From Rubrivivax sp. (lineage in GTDB: Bacteria > Pseudomonadota > Gammaproteobacteria > Burkholderiales > Burkholderiaceae_C): a stretch of DNA of 64,000 bases. Position numbers and translations under genes: made by a program. Within the stretch, counting starts at the first letter, position 1. Each line of letters begins with the position of its first letter. Location: positions 1,100,001 to 1,164,000 of the forward strand of contig JAHBZT010000001.1 in assembly GCA_019635315.1 (NCBI GenBank). Direction: 5' to 3'. The notes under the pieces were generated by a model that was not told the origin of the DNA, ran no database searches, and was given only the letters and a program-made list of their open reading frames with translations. Positions 9,468 through 18,940 of this stretch are shown here, one piece after another.

Positions 9468-9911
9468 ATGTACAAGCGCATCCTGGTGCCGGTGGACGGC
9501 AGTGAACTCACCGAGCGCGCGATGAGCGCCAGCATCGACCTCGCCAAACAGCTCGGCGCGGCGATCACCGGCTTCGTTGCCGAGCCGCTGCCGCCGGTGC
9601 CGGCCGGCCCGCGTTCGCTGGCCCGGCTGGAGGACGAGACGCGCGAGCACGAGGCCATGACCCAGGCCCATGCGCAGCAGGTGCTGTCGCGCTTCGCGGC
9701 CATGGCCCAGGCCGCCGGCGTGCCCTTCGAGGGCCGCCACGACCAGGTGCCGCGCGTGGACCGCGCCATCATCGACGCCGCGGAGTCGCACGGCTGTGAC
9801 ATGATCGTCATGGTCACGCATGGCCGCGGCGCCTTCGGCGAATTCCTGTTCGGATCGCAGACCAAGGCCGTGCTGGCCGGCAGCAAGCTGCCGCTGCTGG
9901 TGCTGCACTGA
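9468..9911 (+). CDS. Universal stress protein (UspA family)
   Basis: 147-aa single-domain UspA protein. It begins MYKRILVPVDGSELTERA and has a C-terminal nucleotide-binding loop HGRGAFGEFLFGSQT, typical of ATP-binding Usp members. A strong Shine-Dalgarno (GAAGGAG) precedes the ATG. It leads a four-gene run (usp, hemerythrin-like, narX, narL) with gaps or overlaps of at most 12 bp, behind a candidate Fnr-type site. Usp genes next to anaerobic regulators are common, and a role in low-oxygen survival is the likely reading. Confidence 0.93.
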   Translation: MYKRILVPVDGSELTERAMSASIDLAKQLGAAITGFVAEPLPPVPAGPRSLARLEDETREHEAMTQAHAQQVLSRFAAMAQAAGVPFEGRHDQVPRVDRAIIDAAESHGCDMIVMVTHGRGAFGEFLFGSQTKAVLAGSKLPLLVLH

Positions 9912-10456
9912 TGACCGTTGCCTCTGCGCTGACACTGAACTCCCCGCCCTCGGCCGGCTTCGACGAGCCGTTCGGGATGCTGGTCGCCTGCCACGAGCGC
10001 GTGCAGCGCATGCTCGCGCTGCTGTCGCGGCTGGCCGACCACCTGCCGGCGCAGGGCCCCGACGGCCTGGCGCGCCAGGCCGCTGCCGACGTGATGCGCT
10101 ATTTCGACCGCGCCGCGCCGGCCCACCACGAGGACGAGGAGCGCCATGTCTTCCCGCGCCTGCGTGCGGCGGGCGGCGCGGCCGCCGCGCTGGCCGACGA
10201 GCTGCACGAGGAGCACACCCGCATGGCCGCCGCCTGGCAGGCCCTGCGCGCGGACCTGCTGGGCGTCGCCGCGGGTGCGCTCCCGGCCGACGGGACCGGC
10301 GGCTGGCGCGCGCGCTGGTTGGCCTTCGACCGCCTCTACCGCGGCCACATCGAGCGCGAGGAGGCTGCCGCCTACCCGGCGGCACGCGCCCTGCTGCCGG
10401 CGGCGGAGCTGGCGGCGATGGGGGCCGAGATGGCCCGCCGCCGCGGCGTGCGCTGA
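9911..10456 (+). CDS. Hemerythrin HHE cation-binding domain protein
   Basis: 181-aa four-helix protein. The expected iron-binding histidine/glutamate groups are visible: CHERVQRML near residue 31, HHEDEERHVFPRL, HEEHTRMAA and HIEREEAAAYP. Proteins of this class bind a di-iron centre and can sense or bind oxygen or NO, or repair iron-sulfur clusters. The start codon overlaps the last base of the usp stop. Placement directly before narX suggests a role in nitrosative or oxygen stress during nitrate respiration; that is inference. Confidence 0.88.
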   Translation: MTVASALTLNSPPSAGFDEPFGMLVACHERVQRMLALLSRLADHLPAQGPDGLARQAAADVMRYFDRAAPAHHEDEERHVFPRLRAAGGAAAALADELHEEHTRMAAAWQALRADLLGVAAGALPADGTGGWRARWLAFDRLYRGHIEREEAAAYPAARALLPAAELAAMGAEMARRRGVR

Positions 10457-10468
10457 CGGGGCCAAGCC

Positions 10469-12385
10469 ATGCGCCTGCGCCTGCCGCGCACGCTGACCGG
10501 CAAGCTCGGCGCCATCGGCGGCGCGCTGCTGCTGCTGGCGCTGACCTCGATCGGCCTCACGCTGTGGGTCAGCTGGCAGCTCGAGGGCGGCGCCGCCGCC
10601 GTCAACGAGGCCGGCCGGCTGCGCATGCAGACCTGGCGCATGGCGCATGCACTGGTCGAGGGCGATCGCGAGGGCGTGCTGCGGCTCGCCGGGCGCTTCG
10701 ACGGCAGCGTGGACCTGCTGCGCAACGGCGACCCGTCGCGGCCGCTGTTCGCGCCGCGCGACACCGGGTCGCAGGCCGCTTTCGACGACGTGCAGCGGGG
10801 CTGGGACGAGATCCGTGCCGCGTGGACGGCGCCGCAGCCGCCGGTGCCGGCGCTGGTGCGGGCGCAGGCCGAGCGCTTCGTCGCCCGCGTCGACACCTTC
10901 GTCGACGCGATCGAGGCGCGGCTGGCGCACTGGAGCTCGGTGCTCAACCTGTTCCAGATGGCGATGTTCGGCATCGTCGTCGCGAGCGCGGTGACGCTGC
11001 TGTATGCGGCCACGCTGTTCGTCTTCAACCCGCTGGCCCGGCTGCAGGCGGCGCTGGCGCGCGTGCGTGCCGGCGACCTGGGCGCGCGCGTGGACGCCGT
11101 GTCGGACGACGAGTTCGGCGCGCTGTCCGACGGCTTCAACCGCATGGCCGAGACGCTGCAGGGCCTGTACGGCTCGCTGGAAGCCAAGGTGCGCAGCAAG
11201 ACGCTGCACCTGGAGGCCGAGCGCGCGCGCCTGGCCGCGCTGTACGAGGCCGCGGCCTTCGTCGCGCGCGCCGGCACGCTGGACGAGCTGGCGCAGGGCT
11301 TCGCACGCCAGGTGCGCATCGTCGCGCGTGCCGATGCGGCGGCCATCCGCTGGTCCGACGAGGGCAACCAGCGCTACGTGATGCTGGCCTCGGACTGCCT
11401 GCCGCAGCAGCTGGCGGCCGACGAGCACTGCATCGCCACCGGCGACTGCCTGTGCGGGCAGCCGCGCGGCGACGCCGCGACGCGCGTGATCGCGATCCGT
11501 GCCGAGGGCACCGGCGGCGCCGGCGGCGGCCTGCTCGGCCACTGCGAACGGGCCGGCTACGAGACCGTGGTCGGCGTGCCGGTGCGGCTGCACGAGCGCC
11601 TGGTCGGCGAGCTGAACCTGTTCTACCGCTCGGCGGCGGTGCTGTCGGACGACGACCGCAGCCTGCTCGAGACGCTGGCCAGCCACCTGGCCGGCGCGAT
11701 CGAGGGCCTGCGGGCCGGCGCCCTGCAGCGCGAGGCCGCGGTCGCCGAGGAACGCGGCCTGCTCGCGCGCGAGCTGCACGACTCGATCGCGCAGGGCCTG
11801 TCGTTCCTGAAGATCCAGACCGCGCTGCTGCGCGGGGCGCTGGACCGCGGCGACCAGGCGCAGGCGGCCCGGGCGCTGGCCGAGCTGGACGCCGGCGTGC
11901 GCGAGAGCCTGTCGGACGTGCGCGAGCTGCTGATGCACTTCCGCACGCGCACCAACCACGAGGACATCGAGCCCGCGCTGCGCACCACGCTGCGCAAGTT
12001 CGAGCACCAGACGGGCCTCGCGACCCATCTGGCGCTGCACGGCCAGGGCCTGCCGCTGCCGCCGGACGTGCAGGTGCAGGTGCTGCACGTGGTGCAGGAG
12101 GCGCTGTCCAACGTGCGCAAGCATGCCGGCGCGAGCGGCGTGTGGATCGACGTGCAGCGCTCGCCGCGCTGGCGCGTGCGCGTGCGCGACGACGGCCGCG
12201 GCTTCGCGGCGCCGCCGGCCGGTCCCGACGAGACCCACGTCGGTCTGCGCATCATGCGCGAGCGCGCGGCGCGCATCGGCGCCGAGGTCGGCGTCGCGCC
12301 GGCCCCCGGCGGCGGCACCGAGGTCGTGCTGACGCTGCCGTCGCTGCACGACGCCGGCGCGGCGGACGGGCGCATCGCGGCATGA
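10469..12385 (+). CDS. narX: NarX-type nitrate/nitrite sensor histidine kinase
   Basis: Membrane sensor of 638 aa. Order: first membrane helix at about residues 12-34; periplasmic domain with a P-box-like segment EAGRLRMQTWRM, which in NarX binds nitrate; second membrane helix at about 155-185; HAMP; a central GAF-like region with a Cys cluster (residues around ASDCLPQQL and CLCGQPRG); HisKA_3 dimerisation domain with the phospho-acceptor in LLARELHDSIAQG; and HATPase with QEALSNVRKHA. It should phosphorylate NarL, whose ATG overlaps its stop. Full length, with no missing landmark. Confidence 0.95.
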   Translation: MRLRLPRTLTGKLGAIGGALLLLALTSIGLTLWVSWQLEGGAAAVNEAGRLRMQTWRMAHALVEGDREGVLRLAGRFDGSVDLLRNGDPSRPLFAPRDTGSQAAFDDVQRGWDEIRAAWTAPQPPVPALVRAQAERFVARVDTFVDAIEARLAHWSSVLNLFQMAMFGIVVASAVTLLYAATLFVFNPLARLQAALARVRAGDLGARVDAVSDDEFGALSDGFNRMAETLQGLYGSLEAKVRSKTLHLEAERARLAALYEAAAFVARAGTLDELAQGFARQVRIVARADAAAIRWSDEGNQRYVMLASDCLPQQLAADEHCIATGDCLCGQPRGDAATRVIAIRAEGTGGAGGGLLGHCERAGYETVVGVPVRLHERLVGELNLFYRSAAVLSDDDRSLLETLASHLAGAIEGLRAGALQREAAVAEERGLLARELHDSIAQGLSFLKIQTALLRGALDRGDQAQAARALAELDAGVRESLSDVRELLMHFRTRTNHEDIEPALRTTLRKFEHQTGLATHLALHGQGLPLPPDVQVQVLHVVQEALSNVRKHAGASGVWIDVQRSPRWRVRVRDDGRGFAAPPAGPDETHVGLRIMRERAARIGAEVGVAPAPGGGTEVVLTLPSLHDAGAADGRIAA

Positions 12386-13107
12386 GCGGCACCGCCGGCC
12401 AGGGCGCGCACGGCGGCGCGGGACGCGGGGCTGGCGCGGCGGCCGTCCCGGTGCGCGTGCTGGTCGTCGACGACCACACGCTGTTCCGCCGCGGCCTGAC
12501 GGCGCTGCTGGCGGCCGATGCACGCTTTGCCGTCGTCGCCGAGGCCGCCGATGCCGGCGAGGCACAGCGCCGTGCCGCCGAGGCGCGGCCCGACGTGATC
12601 CTGCTCGACAACCACCTGCCCGGCGTCAACGGCGTCGACGCGCTGCCCGGGCTGCGCGAGGCGGCGCCCGAGGCACGCGTGCTGATGCTGACCGTCAGCG
12701 AGGACGAGGACGACCTCGCGGCGGCGCTGCGCGGCGGCGCCTGCGGCTACCTGCTGAAGACGGCCGACAGCGAACTGCTGGCCGACGCCATCCTGCGCGC
12801 GGTGCGCGGGCAGTCGACGGTGAGCCCGGAGATGACCGGCAAGCTGGTCAGCGCCTTCCAGTCGGTGCAGGGCGGCGCGGCGGCCGCCGCGGCAGCGCCC
12901 GCCGCGCCGGCCGACCCGCTGGACACGCTGTCGCCGCGCGAGCAGGAGATCCTGGCGCTGATCGCGCGCGGCGACAGCAACAAGGAGATCGCCCGCGAAC
13001 TGGCGATCGCCGAGACCACGGTCAAGATCCACGTCCAGCACATCCTGCGCAAGCTGGGGCTCAGCTCGCGCGTGCAGGCCGCGGTCTACGCGACGCAGCG
13101 GCGCTGA
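12382..13107 (+). CDS. narL: NarL-type response regulator
   Basis: 241-aa LuxR/NarL-family regulator. The receiver domain has the acidic pair in VLVVDDHTLFRRG and the phospho-acceptor Asp76 in VILLDNHLPG, with a Lys in YLLKTAD. An Ala-rich linker (about residues 165-180) leads to the HTH domain LSPREQEILALIARGDSNK...TTVKIHVQHILRKLGL. The ATG overlaps the narX stop (ATGA), which fixes the start. The first 22 residues are a Gly/Ala-rich extension not usual in NarL. Likely targets are the narK/narGHJI promoter upstream of this window and this operon itself. Confidence 0.94.
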   Translation: MSGTAGQGAHGGAGRGAGAAAVPVRVLVVDDHTLFRRGLTALLAADARFAVVAEAADAGEAQRRAAEARPDVILLDNHLPGVNGVDALPGLREAAPEARVLMLTVSEDEDDLAAALRGGACGYLLKTADSELLADAILRAVRGQSTVSPEMTGKLVSAFQSVQGGAAAAAAAPAAPADPLDTLSPREQEILALIARGDSNKEIARELAIAETTVKIHVQHILRKLGLSSRVQAAVYATQRR

Positions 13108-13128
13108 AGGCCGCCGCGCCGCGAAGAA

Positions 13129-13632
13129 TCAGGCGGCGGCCTTGCGCGCCGGGGCCTTCTTCGCCGGCGCCGCCTTCTTGGCCGATGCCTGCTTGGCCGG
13201 TGCCTTCTTCGCGGCGGCCTTCTTCGCCGGGGCCGCCTTTCTGGCCGGTGCCGCCTTCTTGGCGGCGGCCTTCTTCGCCGGTGCCGCCGGCTTGGCCGCG
13301 GCCTGCAGGTCGGCCAGCTTGGCCTTGGCGGCCTTCTTGGTCGCGACGACCTGCTTCTCGGCCCGCGTGGCCAGCTTGTGCAGCGACTTGCGCGCGTCGT
13401 CGGTGGCCTTCTTCAGCCGCTTCTCGGCCTTGGCGATCAGCGTGTCGACCTTGCGCTTGACGTCGCCGCGCTTGGCGGTCGCGGCTTTCTTGGCCTTCTC
13501 CAGTTCGCCGGCGGCAGCGTTGCCGATCTCGTCGAGCTTCTTCGTCACGGCGGCGCGCACATGCTGGGCGGCCTCGCTCAGGTTGTCGGCCGCGGCGGCC
13601 AGCTCGGGGTTGGCGGTCTTGCGGGTTGCCAT
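13129..13632 (-). CDS. Histone H1-like/AlgP-type Lys-Ala-rich protein
   Basis: 167-aa very basic protein. The first ~95 residues form a charged helix (phasin-like: LSEAAQHVRAAVTKKLDEIG, then KAKKAATAKRGDVKRKVDTL). Residues from about 104 to the end are repeats of KKAAPAKKAAAKK type, typical of bacterial H1-like proteins such as AlgP or PhaF tails. It probably binds DNA non-specifically and may help compact the nucleoid or bridge PHA granules to DNA. CAT at 13630-13632 gives the ATG, with AGGAGA about 6 bp upstream. It is divergent from the PPi-phosphofructokinase gene across a 195-bp shared promoter region and convergent with narL. Confidence 0.9.
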   Translation of the reverse strand: MATRKTANPELAAAADNLSEAAQHVRAAVTKKLDEIGNAAAGELEKAKKAATAKRGDVKRKVDTLIAKAEKRLKKATDDARKSLHKLATRAEKQVVATKKAAKAKLADLQAAAKPAAPAKKAAAKKAAPARKAAPAKKAAAKKAPAKQASAKKAAPAKKAPARKAAA

Positions 13633-13827
13633 CACGTCTTCTCCTGGTTCAGGCGCAGTTGCCGACGGCAATGTAGCCCGAACCGGGCGCACCGCGGACT
13701 GCGCAAGGTCAAGTCGGCGCGCGGGTGTCGCGCCGGCGCCGCGGTGCGCGGGTACGATAGTCCGCAGGTCGGCCAGGCCGCGCGCTCGCGCGCGCGGCGC
13801 CCGCCGCCGCCACAGGAGGACCATGCG

Positions 13828-15042
13828 ATGCGTTCCGGCAAGATCCTCGTCGCCCAGGGCGGCGGACCGACCGCGGTGATCAACCAGTCGCTGGCCGGCG
13901 TGGTGCTGGAGGCGCGCCGGCACGAGGGCGTCACGCGCGTCTACGGCGCGCGCCACGGCGTGCGCGGCATCGTCGACGAGCAATTCGTCGACCTGACGCA
14001 GGAGACCAGCCACAACCTGGAGCTGGTCGCCGGCACCCCGGCCTCGGCGCTGGGCAGCACGCGCGACAAGCCCGACCTGGCCTACTGCCGCGAGATCTTC
14101 AAGGTGCTGCAGGCGCACGAGATCGAGCACTTCTTCTACATCGGCGGCAACGACAGCGCCGATACCGTGCGCATCGTCAGCGAGGAGGCGGCCGCCGCCG
14201 GCTACCCGCTGCGCGCGATCCACATCCCGAAGACGATCGACAACGACCTCGTCGGCAACGACCACACGCCGGGCTTCCCGAGCGCGGCGCGTTTCGTGGC
14301 GCTGGCCTTCGCCGGCGCGAACCTGGACAACGCGGCGCTGCCCGGCGTCTACGTCGGCGTCGTGATGGGGCGCCATGCCGGCTTCCTGACCGCGGCCAGC
14401 GCCCTGGGCAAGAAGTTTCCCGACGACGGCCCGCACCTGATCTACCTGCCCGAGCGCACCTTCGTCATCGACGACTTCCTGGCCGACGTCAAGGCGGCCT
14501 ACGAACGCCACGGCCGCTGCGTCGTCGCGGTCAGCGAAGGCATCCACGACGCCAGCGGCCAGCCGATCGCCGCCCAGCTGGCCAAGGACCTGGAGCGCGA
14601 CGCGCACGGCAACGTGCAGCTCTCGGGCACCGGCGCGCTGGCCGACCTGCTGTGCGAGGAGATCAAGACGAAGCTGAAGATCAAGCGCGTGCGCGGCGAC
14701 ACCTTCGGCTACCTGCAGCGCAGCTTCGTCGGCTGCGTCAGCGACGTCGACGCGCGCGAGGCGCGCGAGGTCGGCGAGAAGGCGGTGCAGTATGCGATGT
14801 GGGGCGACCGCGATGGTTCCGTCGCGATCCGCCGCACCGGCTTCTATTCCGCCGACTTCACGCTGCAGCCGCTGGGGGCGGTGGCTGGCAAGACGCGGGT
14901 GATGGAGGACGAGTTCATCGCGCCCTCGGGCACCGACGTCACCGACGCCTTCCGGCTCTACCTGCGGCCGCTGCTCGGCTCGGGCATGCCCGACGCGCAC
15001 CGGCTGCGCGTCAACCCGGTGCCGCGCGTGCTGCGGCCCTAG
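13828..15042 (+). CDS. Pyrophosphate-dependent 6-phosphofructokinase
   Basis: Reversible phosphorylation of fructose 6-phosphate using PPi rather than ATP. The 404-aa protein starts MRSGKILVAQGGGPTAVINQ and shows GGNDSADT, PKTIDNDL (the Lys is diagnostic of PPi-dependent enzymes) and GVVMGRHAGFLTA. The ATG at 13828 lies behind a strong AGGAGG. It probably replaces or complements ATP-PFK in glycolysis or the ribulose monophosphate/Calvin-type pathways. The next gene begins immediately after its stop (TAGATG), so the two are probably co-transcribed. Confidence 0.94.
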   Translation: MRSGKILVAQGGGPTAVINQSLAGVVLEARRHEGVTRVYGARHGVRGIVDEQFVDLTQETSHNLELVAGTPASALGSTRDKPDLAYCREIFKVLQAHEIEHFFYIGGNDSADTVRIVSEEAAAAGYPLRAIHIPKTIDNDLVGNDHTPGFPSAARFVALAFAGANLDNAALPGVYVGVVMGRHAGFLTAASALGKKFPDDGPHLIYLPERTFVIDDFLADVKAAYERHGRCVVAVSEGIHDASGQPIAAQLAKDLERDAHGNVQLSGTGALADLLCEEIKTKLKIKRVRGDTFGYLQRSFVGCVSDVDAREAREVGEKAVQYAMWGDRDGSVAIRRTGFYSADFTLQPLGAVAGKTRVMEDEFIAPSGTDVTDAFRLYLRPLLGSGMPDAHRLRVNPVPRVLRP

Positions 15043-15957
15043 ATGGCGCCGCCCCGCGCGCGCCCCGAGGACCTGCCGCCGGCACTGCCCGGCGAGCGCT
15101 TCGTCATCGACGGCGGGCCGGCCGGGCGCATCGCCTGCTACAGCGCCGGGCCGGCGCGCAGCGAACTGCCGCCGCTGGTGCTGGTGCACAGCGTCAATGC
15201 CGCCGCGTCGGCGGCCGAGATGCGGCCGCTGTACGTGCGCGAGATCGGCAGCCGGCGCGTCTTCGCGCCCGACCTGCCCGGCTTCGGCGCCAGCGAGCGC
15301 AGCCGCCGGCCCTACACGCCGCGGCTGATGACCGACGCGCTGCATGCCGTGCTGGGCGAGGTCGCCGCGCGCTGCGGGCCGCAGCCGGCGGACCTGCTGG
15401 CGCTGTCGCTGGGCTGCGAATTCGCCGTGCGCGCGGCGGTGGAGGCGCCGCGCGCGCTGCGCACGCTGTCGCTGGTCAGCCCGACCGGCTTCGCGGGCAC
15501 CCGGCCGCGGCACGGCGCACCGGGCGGCGTCGTCGGCCCGGCCTGGGCCGAGCGCCTGGTGCGCGGCCCCGGCTGGGGCGGGCCGCTGTTCCGCGCGCTG
15601 ACGCGCCCGGGCGTCATCCGCTACTTCCTGCGCCGCACCTGGGGCGCGCACGAGATCGACGAGGACCTGTGGCGCTGCGCGGTGCAGACGGCGCAGGTCG
15701 AAGGCGCCGAGCACGCGCCGCTGGCCTTCCTGGCGGCGCGGCTGTTCAGCGCCGACATCGGCACGCTGGTCGGGCGGCTGACGCTGCCGGTGTGGGTCAG
15801 CCACGGTGTGCGCGGCGACTTCACCGACTACCGCGGCCTGGCCGCGCTGCAGGGGCGGCCGAACTGGCGCGTGAGCGTCTACGAGACCGGCGCGCTGCCG
15901 TATTTCGAGCAGCCCGAGGCCTTCGTGCGCGAGCTCGACGCCTTCCTCGCCGCTTGA
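15043..15957 (+). CDS. Alpha/beta hydrolase
   Basis: 304-aa alpha/beta-hydrolase fold protein. LPPLVLVHSVNAA is the oxyanion-hole strand, FAPDLPGFGASERS the typical segment after it, and LLALSLGCEFAVRA the nucleophile elbow with Ser in an SxG turn (LSLG instead of GxSxG). A His near the C-terminus is not clear: the tail reads VYETGALPYFEQPEAF, where most relatives have a GHxP-like site, so a classic triad is uncertain. ATG directly abuts the phosphofructokinase stop. Substrate unknown. Confidence 0.8.
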   Translation: MAPPRARPEDLPPALPGERFVIDGGPAGRIACYSAGPARSELPPLVLVHSVNAAASAAEMRPLYVREIGSRRVFAPDLPGFGASERSRRPYTPRLMTDALHAVLGEVAARCGPQPADLLALSLGCEFAVRAAVEAPRALRTLSLVSPTGFAGTRPRHGAPGGVVGPAWAERLVRGPGWGGPLFRALTRPGVIRYFLRRTWGAHEIDEDLWRCAVQTAQVEGAEHAPLAFLAARLFSADIGTLVGRLTLPVWVSHGVRGDFTDYRGLAALQGRPNWRVSVYETGALPYFEQPEAFVRELDAFLAA

Positions 15958-16860
15958 TCAGCCGTTGCTGACGCCGGCCGCGACATGGCCGGCCGGCACA
16001 TGCGCGGCGGCATTCTCGATGTGGCCGGTCTGGTCGTCGAAGAAGAAGTCGGGCTCGAATTCGCGCAGGAAGCTGCCCTTGGGCAGGCCGCCGAGGAACA
16101 TCGCCTCGTCGACGTCGATCTGCCAGTCCATCAGCGTGCGGATCGCGCGTTCGTGCGCCGGCGCGCTGCGCGCGGTCACCAGCGCGGTGCGGATGCGCAT
16201 CGCGCCGGCCGGTTCGCGCTGCAGCCGGTGCAGCGCCTCCAGCAGCGGCTTGAACGGGCCCGGCGCCAGCGGCGTGGCGGCGCGCTCGCGCTCGTGGTGC
16301 TGGAAGGCGTCCAGGCCCTGGGCCTGGAAGACGCGCTCGGCCTCGTCGCTGAACAGCACCGCGTCGCCGTCGAAGGCGATGCGCACCTCGTCGGGGTGGG
16401 CCGCCGAGGCACGCGCGCTCTCCGGGTAGACGCGCGCCGCCGGCACACCGGCGGCCAGCGCCTGGCGCACGTCGGCCTCGTTGGTCGACAGGAACAGGTG
16501 CGCCGCCAGCGGCCGCAGGTAGCGCCACGGCGGCTGGCCGCGCGTGAAGACGCCGCGCTGGATGGGCAGCCGGTAATGCTGCGCCGAGCGGAACACGCGC
16601 ATGCCCGAGACCGGGTCGTTGCGCGACAGGATCACGACCTCCACGCGCGGCTGGCCGTCGCGCCCGTCGTTGAAGGCGAGCAGCTTGTTGACCAGCGAGA
16701 AAGCCACGCCGGCGCGCGCCGGCTGCTCGATGCGCTGCAGTTGCAGCTGCATGTAGGCGCGGTCGTCGCTGGCCTCGAAGACGCGGTTCTCCTCCTCGAA
16801 GTCGAACAGCGCGCGCGAACTGATCGCGACGACGAGCTGGCCTTGCAGGGTGGCGGGCAT
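15958..16860 (-). CDS. Cytosolic 5'-nucleotidase (NT5C1-like)
   Basis: 300-aa member of the family of cytosolic 5'-nucleotidase 1A homologues, which dephosphorylates nucleoside monophosphates. Landmarks are [16 protein letters not shown] at the N-terminus, [27 protein letters not shown] (HAD-like DxD) and [20 protein letters not shown] followed by [11 protein letters not shown] prefer the ATG at 16860 over a TTG 12 bp further upstream; neither has a strong ribosome site. Its stop directly faces the stop of the hydrolase gene on the other strand (TGATCA), leaving no room for a separate terminator. Confidence 0.9.
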   Translation of the reverse strand: MPATLQGQLVVAISSRALFDFEEENRVFEASDDRAYMQLQLQRIEQPARAGVAFSLVNKLLAFNDGRDGQPRVEVVILSRNDPVSGMRVFRSAQHYRLPIQRGVFTRGQPPWRYLRPLAAHLFLSTNEADVRQALAAGVPAARVYPESARASAAHPDEVRIAFDGDAVLFSDEAERVFQAQGLDAFQHHERERAATPLAPGPFKPLLEALHRLQREPAGAMRIRTALVTARSAPAHERAIRTLMDWQIDVDEAMFLGGLPKGSFLREFEPDFFFDDQTGHIENAAAHVPAGHVAAGVSNG

Positions 16861-17103
16861 GGTCGGCGGCAATGCTACGCGCTGGCCTGCCAGGCGCGAG
16901 GGCGGGGTGGCGCACCCGGAACCGATGCACCAGGATGGGGAGCGCGGGTGAAAAACGTGACCGGGTCGGGTCAGGCGCTCCCGGCCCGGCCCGCCTGCCG
17001 GGGTGGCGGCTCAAGTCGGGGCCGGTGCGGCCGAACGCAGGGAGCGCGCTCGCGCACCCGCCGCCCGTCCCGGCCGCGGGACACCCTCTGCTGTCGTACC
17101 CCC

Positions 17104-18879
17104 ATGAAGCTCGTTTCCAAACTGTCGCTGGCGGTCGCCGGCGGCCTGCTCGTCGTGGCCGCGGCCGGCGGCGTCGGCCTGGCCATGATGCAGTCCGCGG
17201 TCGACGCCTACAGCGGCCCGGTGCAGGCGATGAACGACCGCGCGCGCGAGATCGCGCAGGTGCGCAGCCATTTCCAGACCCAGGTCCAGGAATGGAAGAA
17301 CGTGCTGCTGCGCGGCGCCGACGACAAGCAGCGCGAGCGCTATTGGACCGGCTTCGAGAAGAGCGAACGGGCGGTTGCCGAAGGCGTGCAGGCGCTGGTC
17401 GCCGCGCTGGCGCCGGGCGAGTCGCGTGCGCTGGTCGAGCGCTTCGCCGCGGCCCACGCGCGCATGGGCCAGGGCTACCGCAGCGGCTTCGAGAGCTTCA
17501 AGGCCGCGTCCTTCGACCACGCCGCGGGCGACCGCGCCGTGCAGGGCATGGACCGCGAGCCCAACCAGACGCTGGCCCAGGCCATCGAGGCCATCGCGGC
17601 CGAGGCGGCCGCCGGCGCCGCGGCCGCCGAGGTCGCCGCACGCCGTGCCTGGTGGATCAGCGTGCTGGCGGTGCTGCTGGCCGGCGCGGCGACGCTCGCG
17701 CTGTCGGCCTGGTTCGTGCGCGCCAGCCTGCGCCGGCTGGAGGGCACCGCGGCCGTCGCGGAACGGGTGGCGCAGGGCGACCTGACGTCGCCGATCGCGC
17801 CGAGCGGCAGCGACGAGATCACGCAGCTGGAGAGCGCGCTCGAGCGCATGCAGCGCAGCCTGGGCGGCATCGTGGCGACCGTGCGCGGCAACGCCGACAG
17901 CGTGGCCACCGCGAGCGCGCAGATCGCGCAGGGCAACCTGGACCTCAGCCAGCGCACCGAGGAACAGGCGTCGGCGCTGCAGCAGACCGCTGCGTCGATG
18001 GAGCAGCTGGGCGCCACCGTGCGCCACAACGCCGACAACGCGCGCCAGGCCGACCAGATGGCGCAGGGCGCCCATGCGCTGGCGGCACGCGGCGGCGAGG
18101 TCGTCACGCAGGCGGTGCAGACCATGCGCGGCATCAACGAGCGTGCGCAGAAGATGGCCGACATCATCGGCGTCATCGACGGCATCGCCTTCCAGACCAA
18201 CATCCTGGCGCTCAATGCCGCCGTGGAAGCGGCACGCGCCGGCGAGCAGGGGCGCGGCTTCGCGGTCGTCGCCGGCGAGGTGCGCAGCCTGGCCCAGCGC
18301 AGCGCGCAGGCGGCCAAGGAGATCAAGGTGCTGATCGGCGACAGCGTCGAGCATGTCGAGCAGGGCACGACGCTGGTCGACCGCGCCGGCGCGACGATGC
18401 AGGAGATGCTGGCCTCGATCCGCCGCGTCAGCGACCTCGTCGGCGAGATCAGCGCGGCCTCGACCGAGCAGAGCAGCGGCGTCGCGCAGGTCGGCCAGGC
18501 GGTCACGCAGATGGACCAGGCGACGCAGCAGAATGCCGCGCTCGTCGAGGAGTCCGCCGCCGCCGCCGATGCGCTGCGCCAGCAGGCGCGCCAGCTCGTC
18601 GACGCGGTGGCGGTCTTCCGCCTCGCGCAGGACACCGGCCCGGCGACCGCGGCCGGCCAGCCGGCGGGCGCGGCCCTGCCCGCGAAGATCCAGGCGGCCG
18701 CCGCCCTGGCCGCCGCCGCACGAGGCCCGGCCACGCGCAGCCGCCCGGCGGCCGCGACGCGGCCCGCGGCGCCTGCGCACGAAGGGCAGGCCGCGAAGGC
18801 CGCGAACGCCGCCCAGGCCGACCGCAAGCCGGCGCCCGCGACCGCCACGGCCGGCGACGACGACTGGACCAGCTTCTGA
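17104..18879 (+). CDS. Methyl-accepting chemotaxis protein
   Basis: 591-aa chemoreceptor. N-terminal membrane helix at about residues 6-30, a four-helix-bundle periplasmic sensor to about 180, second membrane helix at about 181-203 ([16 protein letters not shown]), HAMP, and the signalling domain with the hairpin tip [20 protein letters not shown]. An Ala-rich linker of about 70 residues leads to the C-terminal DDDWTSF, which resembles the NWETF pentapeptide that tethers CheR/CheB. No che genes are near, so it is an orphan receptor. A hairpin at 18883-18902 follows the stop. Confidence 0.95.
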   Translation: MKLVSKLSLAVAGGLLVVAAAGGVGLAMMQSAVDAYSGPVQAMNDRAREIAQVRSHFQTQVQEWKNVLLRGADDKQRERYWTGFEKSERAVAEGVQALVAALAPGESRALVERFAAAHARMGQGYRSGFESFKAASFDHAAGDRAVQGMDREPNQTLAQAIEAIAAEAAAGAAAAEVAARRAWWISVLAVLLAGAATLALSAWFVRASLRRLEGTAAVAERVAQGDLTSPIAPSGSDEITQLESALERMQRSLGGIVATVRGNADSVATASAQIAQGNLDLSQRTEEQASALQQTAASMEQLGATVRHNADNARQADQMAQGAHALAARGGEVVTQAVQTMRGINERAQKMADIIGVIDGIAFQTNILALNAAVEAARAGEQGRGFAVVAGEVRSLAQRSAQAAKEIKVLIGDSVEHVEQGTTLVDRAGATMQEMLASIRRVSDLVGEISAASTEQSSGVAQVGQAVTQMDQATQQNAALVEESAAAADALRQQARQLVDAVAVFRLAQDTGPATAAGQPAGAALPAKIQAAAALAAAARGPATRSRPAAATRPAAPAHEGQAAKAANAAQADRKPAPATATAGDDDWTSF

Positions 18880-18882
18880 CGA

Positions 18883-18902
18883 AACCCGGCGCAGGCCGGG
18901 TT
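18883..18902 (+). terminator. Hairpin after the chemoreceptor gene
   Basis: AACCCGGC-GCAG-GCCGGGTT is a perfect 8-bp stem with a 4-base loop, starting 4 bases after the chemoreceptor stop. There is no T-run after it, so it is a weak candidate for intrinsic termination. Confidence 0.45.
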
Positions 18903-18940
18903 GAGGCCGATCAACGCAGCGTCCGCGCGGACGGGCGAGC

